Source of the DNA: Pseudomonadota bacterium
GTDB lineage: Bacteria > Pseudomonadota > Gammaproteobacteria > UBA5335
Reading direction: 5' to 3'
Length of the DNA: 8,250 bases
Assembly: GCA_021783685.1 (NCBI GenBank)
Contig: JAJXTQ010000071.1
Location: 1 to 8,250 of the forward strand
Position numbers and translations under genes: made by a program. Under the pieces are notes generated by a model that did not search any database, was not told the origin of the DNA, and saw only the letters and a program-made list of their open reading frames with translations. Below, one piece after another: positions 6,552 to 8,250 of this stretch; the first letter of the stretch is position 1, and the number at the start of each line of letters is the position of its first letter.

Positions 6552-7784
6552 ATGCTCCGCCCGTTATCGATAAAAACGGACGCACGGCCAGCGCCTCTTG
6601 ACGATGCCGTGCGGGCCAGACTCGCAGCGAATTTTCTACGAAAGCTTTCGACGCAAGCTCTCATCCCCTTCATGACCATCGAGCTGGCCATGCGGATGGG
6701 CGCCGCATGGGCGGGAACCCTGATATTTGTCATCCTGGCTTCCGGAGTCATCGCCAACCTCTGGGGCGGCGGGCTCAGCGACCGATCCGATGTCGTGCAC
6801 ATCCTGCGCCGGGGCGAACTCGCGCATGCGGCCAGCCTGCTCGCGATGCTGGTGTTCTGCGATAGCCTGCCTGCGCTGATTGCGCTGTACTTTCTGAAGA
6901 ATCTGTTTTTTTCGGTGTCGCTCCCAGCGGGAGAACTTGTCGTCATGCGAGGGAGCCCGCCCGAGCGGCGCAAGCGCATTTACGCACTCAACAACATACT
7001 CAACAACGTCGCCACCCCGTCAGGAGCACTCGTTGGTGCGCTGCTCTACGGAGTGGGGCTCCGCCCTCTGCTCGCGATGGCGGCATTGCTTTCCCTAGGT
7101 GTGTACTCGATCTACCGCACATGCATGCGACCCGACCAGGCATTGGCTGCGCACACCACATCGGCCCCCGTCACCACGACCGCATGGACCGCGCTGATAC
7201 GAAATCGGACGGCTTCGTACTTGCTGGTGGCGACCGTCTTGCTGCTCGTGCTGGAGTTCAGTTTCGGCCAATATTTTGCCGTGAAGGTCGCAGAGGCCAG
7301 GGTCTGGCCTGTCTGGAGAGGGCGGCTCCTCGACGGCCCCCAGATCTTCGGAGTACTCCGGGCGGAGCTCGCCGTGGTTTCCGTCACGGCTGCAGTCCTA
7401 TGCGTACGTTGGGTTGAACGTCTGCAAAGCCCCTGGCGCCTGGCGGCGACCATGGCGCTGGCCACTGCAAGCTTCCTGGGCTTGCTTCATGCGAATGACC
7501 CAGAGGCAATGATCCTCTGGGTTGCGGTCATGGGCATCGTCGATGCGATTGCAAATCCGCTGCTGCAGACACTGTTCGTGAACGCTCTGGAGTCGCGCCA
7601 CAGTGGACTGCATCTTTCCATCTATTCGCTCAGCGGCCGCTTTGCCAACATGTCGGCTGCTGTCGTGCTTGCGTCCAGCGGCGTGCTTCCCTCAGCGTCT
7701 GTGAGCCTGCTTCTCGGCATTGTCGGCATCATGGCAAGCGGCTTCGCCTTTGCAGGTTGCCGACAAGCGCACCAGCTGCCTTGA
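6552..7784 (+). CDS. MFS transporter, probable 12-TM efflux permease
   Basis: This is an inner-membrane secondary transporter of the major facilitator superfamily, about 410 residues and full length for a 12-TM member. Hydrophobic segments fall at about 33-50, 52-71, 90-106, 107-129, 148-170, 171-189, 222-245, 266-286, 296-313, 317-346, 355-379 and 383-402. Between TM2 and TM3 is a degenerate motif A, GGGLSDRSD (72-80), with the typical Asp and Arg. NNVATPSGALVGALLYG (151-167) resembles the TM5 region of drug:proton antiporters of the MdtH kind. The substrate is unknown. The start is uncertain. ATG 6552 has no clear Shine-Dalgarno, and an in-frame TTG at 6525 (nine residues longer) follows purine-rich GAAGATGAAGA. 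The gene is divergent from the guanidine operon. Its codon use is less GC-extreme than that of the operon, suggesting a different history, so a link to guanidine export is only a possibility. Confidence 0.85.
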   Translation: MLRPLSIKTDARPAPLDDAVRARLAANFLRKLSTQALIPFMTIELAMRMGAAWAGTLIFVILASGVIANLWGGGLSDRSDVVHILRRGELAHAASLLAMLVFCDSLPALIALYFLKNLFFSVSLPAGELVVMRGSPPERRKRIYALNNILNNVATPSGALVGALLYGVGLRPLLAMAALLSLGVYSIYRTCMRPDQALAAHTTSAPVTTTAWTALIRNRTASYLLVATVLLLVLEFSFGQYFAVKVAEARVWPVWRGRLLDGPQIFGVLRAELAVVSVTAAVLCVRWVERLQSPWRLAATMALATASFLGLLHANDPEAMILWVAVMGIVDAIANPLLQTLFVNALESRHSGLHLSIYSLSGRFANMSAAVVLASSGVLPSASVSLLLGIVGIMASGFAFAGCRQAHQLP

Positions 7785-7787
7785 ATA

Positions 7788-7877
7788 CACCGCTTCGGCT
7801 TCGGCGGCCACGACAACTCGGTCAAGCGCTTCGTCGCACGGCTCAAGGTGGACAAGCCCGAGCAGTTCGACCGCCGC
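7788..7877 (+). pseudogene. Relic of an IS21-type transposase (IstA-like fragment)
   Basis: About 30 codons in one frame read HRFGFGGHDNSVKRFVARLK followed by VDKPEQFDRR. The pattern GFxGxxxSVKRFVxxL...PExFDR is what I recall from the N-terminal DNA-binding region of IS21-family IstA transposases, just before the catalytic domain. No start codon precedes it. The frame after 7877 (VPSSMVRGGAVRC...) shows no further transposase similarity and stops at 7964, and no catalytic DDE region is present. The fragment begins 3 nt after the MFS stop codon. It is most likely debris of an old insertion. Identification is from memory of the family, not a search. Confidence 0.5.
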
Positions 7878-7959
7878 GTCCCCAGTTCGATGGTTCGAGG
7901 AGGTGCGGTGCGATGCCTGGCGCCGGATGGCCTCCACGACCATCCAGACGATGAACCGA

Positions 7960-7980
7960 CGTAACGACAATGTCGTTACG
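7960..7980. promoter_or_regulatory. Palindromic operator for the antitoxin gene
   Basis: CGTAACGACA (7960-7969) and TGTCGTTACG (7971-7980) are perfect inverted repeats around a single A at 7970. Ribbon-helix-helix antitoxins usually autorepress by binding such palindromes at their own promoter, and this one lies about 50 nt before the antitoxin start and overlaps the predicted -35 element. Confidence 0.7.
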
Positions 7981-7992
7981 CCATGCTATGCT
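7964..7992 (+). promoter_or_regulatory. Putative sigma-70 promoter of the antitoxin gene
   Basis: ACGACA (7964-7969, 4 of 6 to TTGACA) and TATGCT (7987-7992, 4 of 6 to TATAAT) are separated by an ideal 17 nt. The -35 hexamer lies inside the palindromic operator, so a bound repressor would block polymerase. Confidence 0.45.
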
Positions 7993-8028
7993 GGGCCCAC
8001 TTTCAAGACGAGGATCGGAGCGCACGAC

Positions 8029-8250
8029 ATGACCGCAGCCACCACCGACAAGCCACGTCGGGACACGCTGAATCTGCGCATTCCGGCAGCTGAGCGCAAC
8101 CTCATCGACCGCGCGGCGGCATCGACCGGCAAGACGCGCACCGACTTCATCCTCGAAGCGGCCCGGCGCGCCGCCGAGGAAGCGCTGCTCGACCGAGCGC
8201 TCACCGTCGTCAGCGCGGAGGCTTACGCGAAGTTCCTCGAGCGTCTCGAT
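8029..8250 (+). CDS. DUF1778 ribbon-helix-helix antitoxin (type II TA, TacA/AtaR-like), cut by the right edge
   Basis: From ATG 8029, with GGAG 8 nt upstream, 74 codons are open to the window end. The protein begins MTAATTDKPRRDTLNLRIPA. The block RDTLNLRIPAAERNLIDRAA followed by ASTGKTRTDFILEAARRAAEE (about 11-51) is the typical DUF1778 N-terminus: a short beta strand and two helices that dimerise as a ribbon-helix-helix DNA-binding fold. The tail LTVVSAEAYAKFLERLD corresponds to the part that wraps the partner toxin. Family members are about 90 residues, so some 15-20 are missing. In the known TacA-TacT and AtaR-AtaT systems the next gene is a GNAT acetyltransferase toxin that acetylates aminoacyl-tRNA. 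It would lie beyond this window. The protein probably autoregulates through the upstream palindrome. Confidence 0.88.
   Translation, partial: MTAATTDKPRRDTLNLRIPAAERNLIDRAAASTGKTRTDFILEAARRAAEEALLDRALTVVSAEAYAKFLERLD

Noticed and set aside
6340..6573. A 77-codon plus-strand frame with a Cys-containing C-terminus (CPRNPACPVC), considered as a RiPP precursor.
   Set aside because: There is no Shine-Dalgarno at its start, no maturation enzyme nearby, and no leader-peptide family I recognise.

Overview
The window comes from a GC-rich bacterium, most likely a proteobacterium (beta or gamma). The reasons are very high GC with strong third-position G/C over the left 6 kb, Shine-Dalgarno starts, and a promoter of the sigma-54/NtrC type. 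I cannot name the genus.

Positions 1 to about 5.9 kb hold one minus-strand operon, read from right to left. It contains two DUF1989-type 'urea carboxylase-associated' proteins (4991-5728 and 4334-4981), a 1199-residue biotin-dependent 'urea carboxylase' (669-4268), and the first 221 codons of allophanate hydrolase (1-665, running off the left edge). The leader carries a clear guanidine-I (ykkC class) riboswitch (about 5784-5880) whose 3' end is the 5' arm of an intrinsic terminator (5753-5798). Together with published work on this gene set, this points to guanidine rather than urea as the substrate: guanidine is carboxylated, the two DUF1989 proteins deiminate carboxyguanidine to allophanate, and allophanate hydrolase releases the remaining ammonia and CO2.

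Upstream of the riboswitch, on the same strand, I find a near-consensus sigma-54 promoter (5918-5933). Farther upstream is a cluster of three 17-bp NtrC-like dyads (5964-6032). The operon therefore appears to have two-layer control: nitrogen limitation at initiation, and guanidine at transcription termination. This is the most interesting element of the window.

From about 6.2 kb the composition becomes visibly more AT-rich and the content is accessory. There is an intergenic stretch with a well-placed Shine-Dalgarno before a 9-codon ORF overlapped by a hairpin, a plus-strand 12-TM MFS transporter (6552-7784), a relic that looks like an IS21-type IstA transposase starting 3 nt after its stop, and at the right edge the start of a DUF1778 ribbon-helix-helix antitoxin (8029 onward) with a perfect palindromic operator over its promoter. 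The partner toxin would lie beyond the window.
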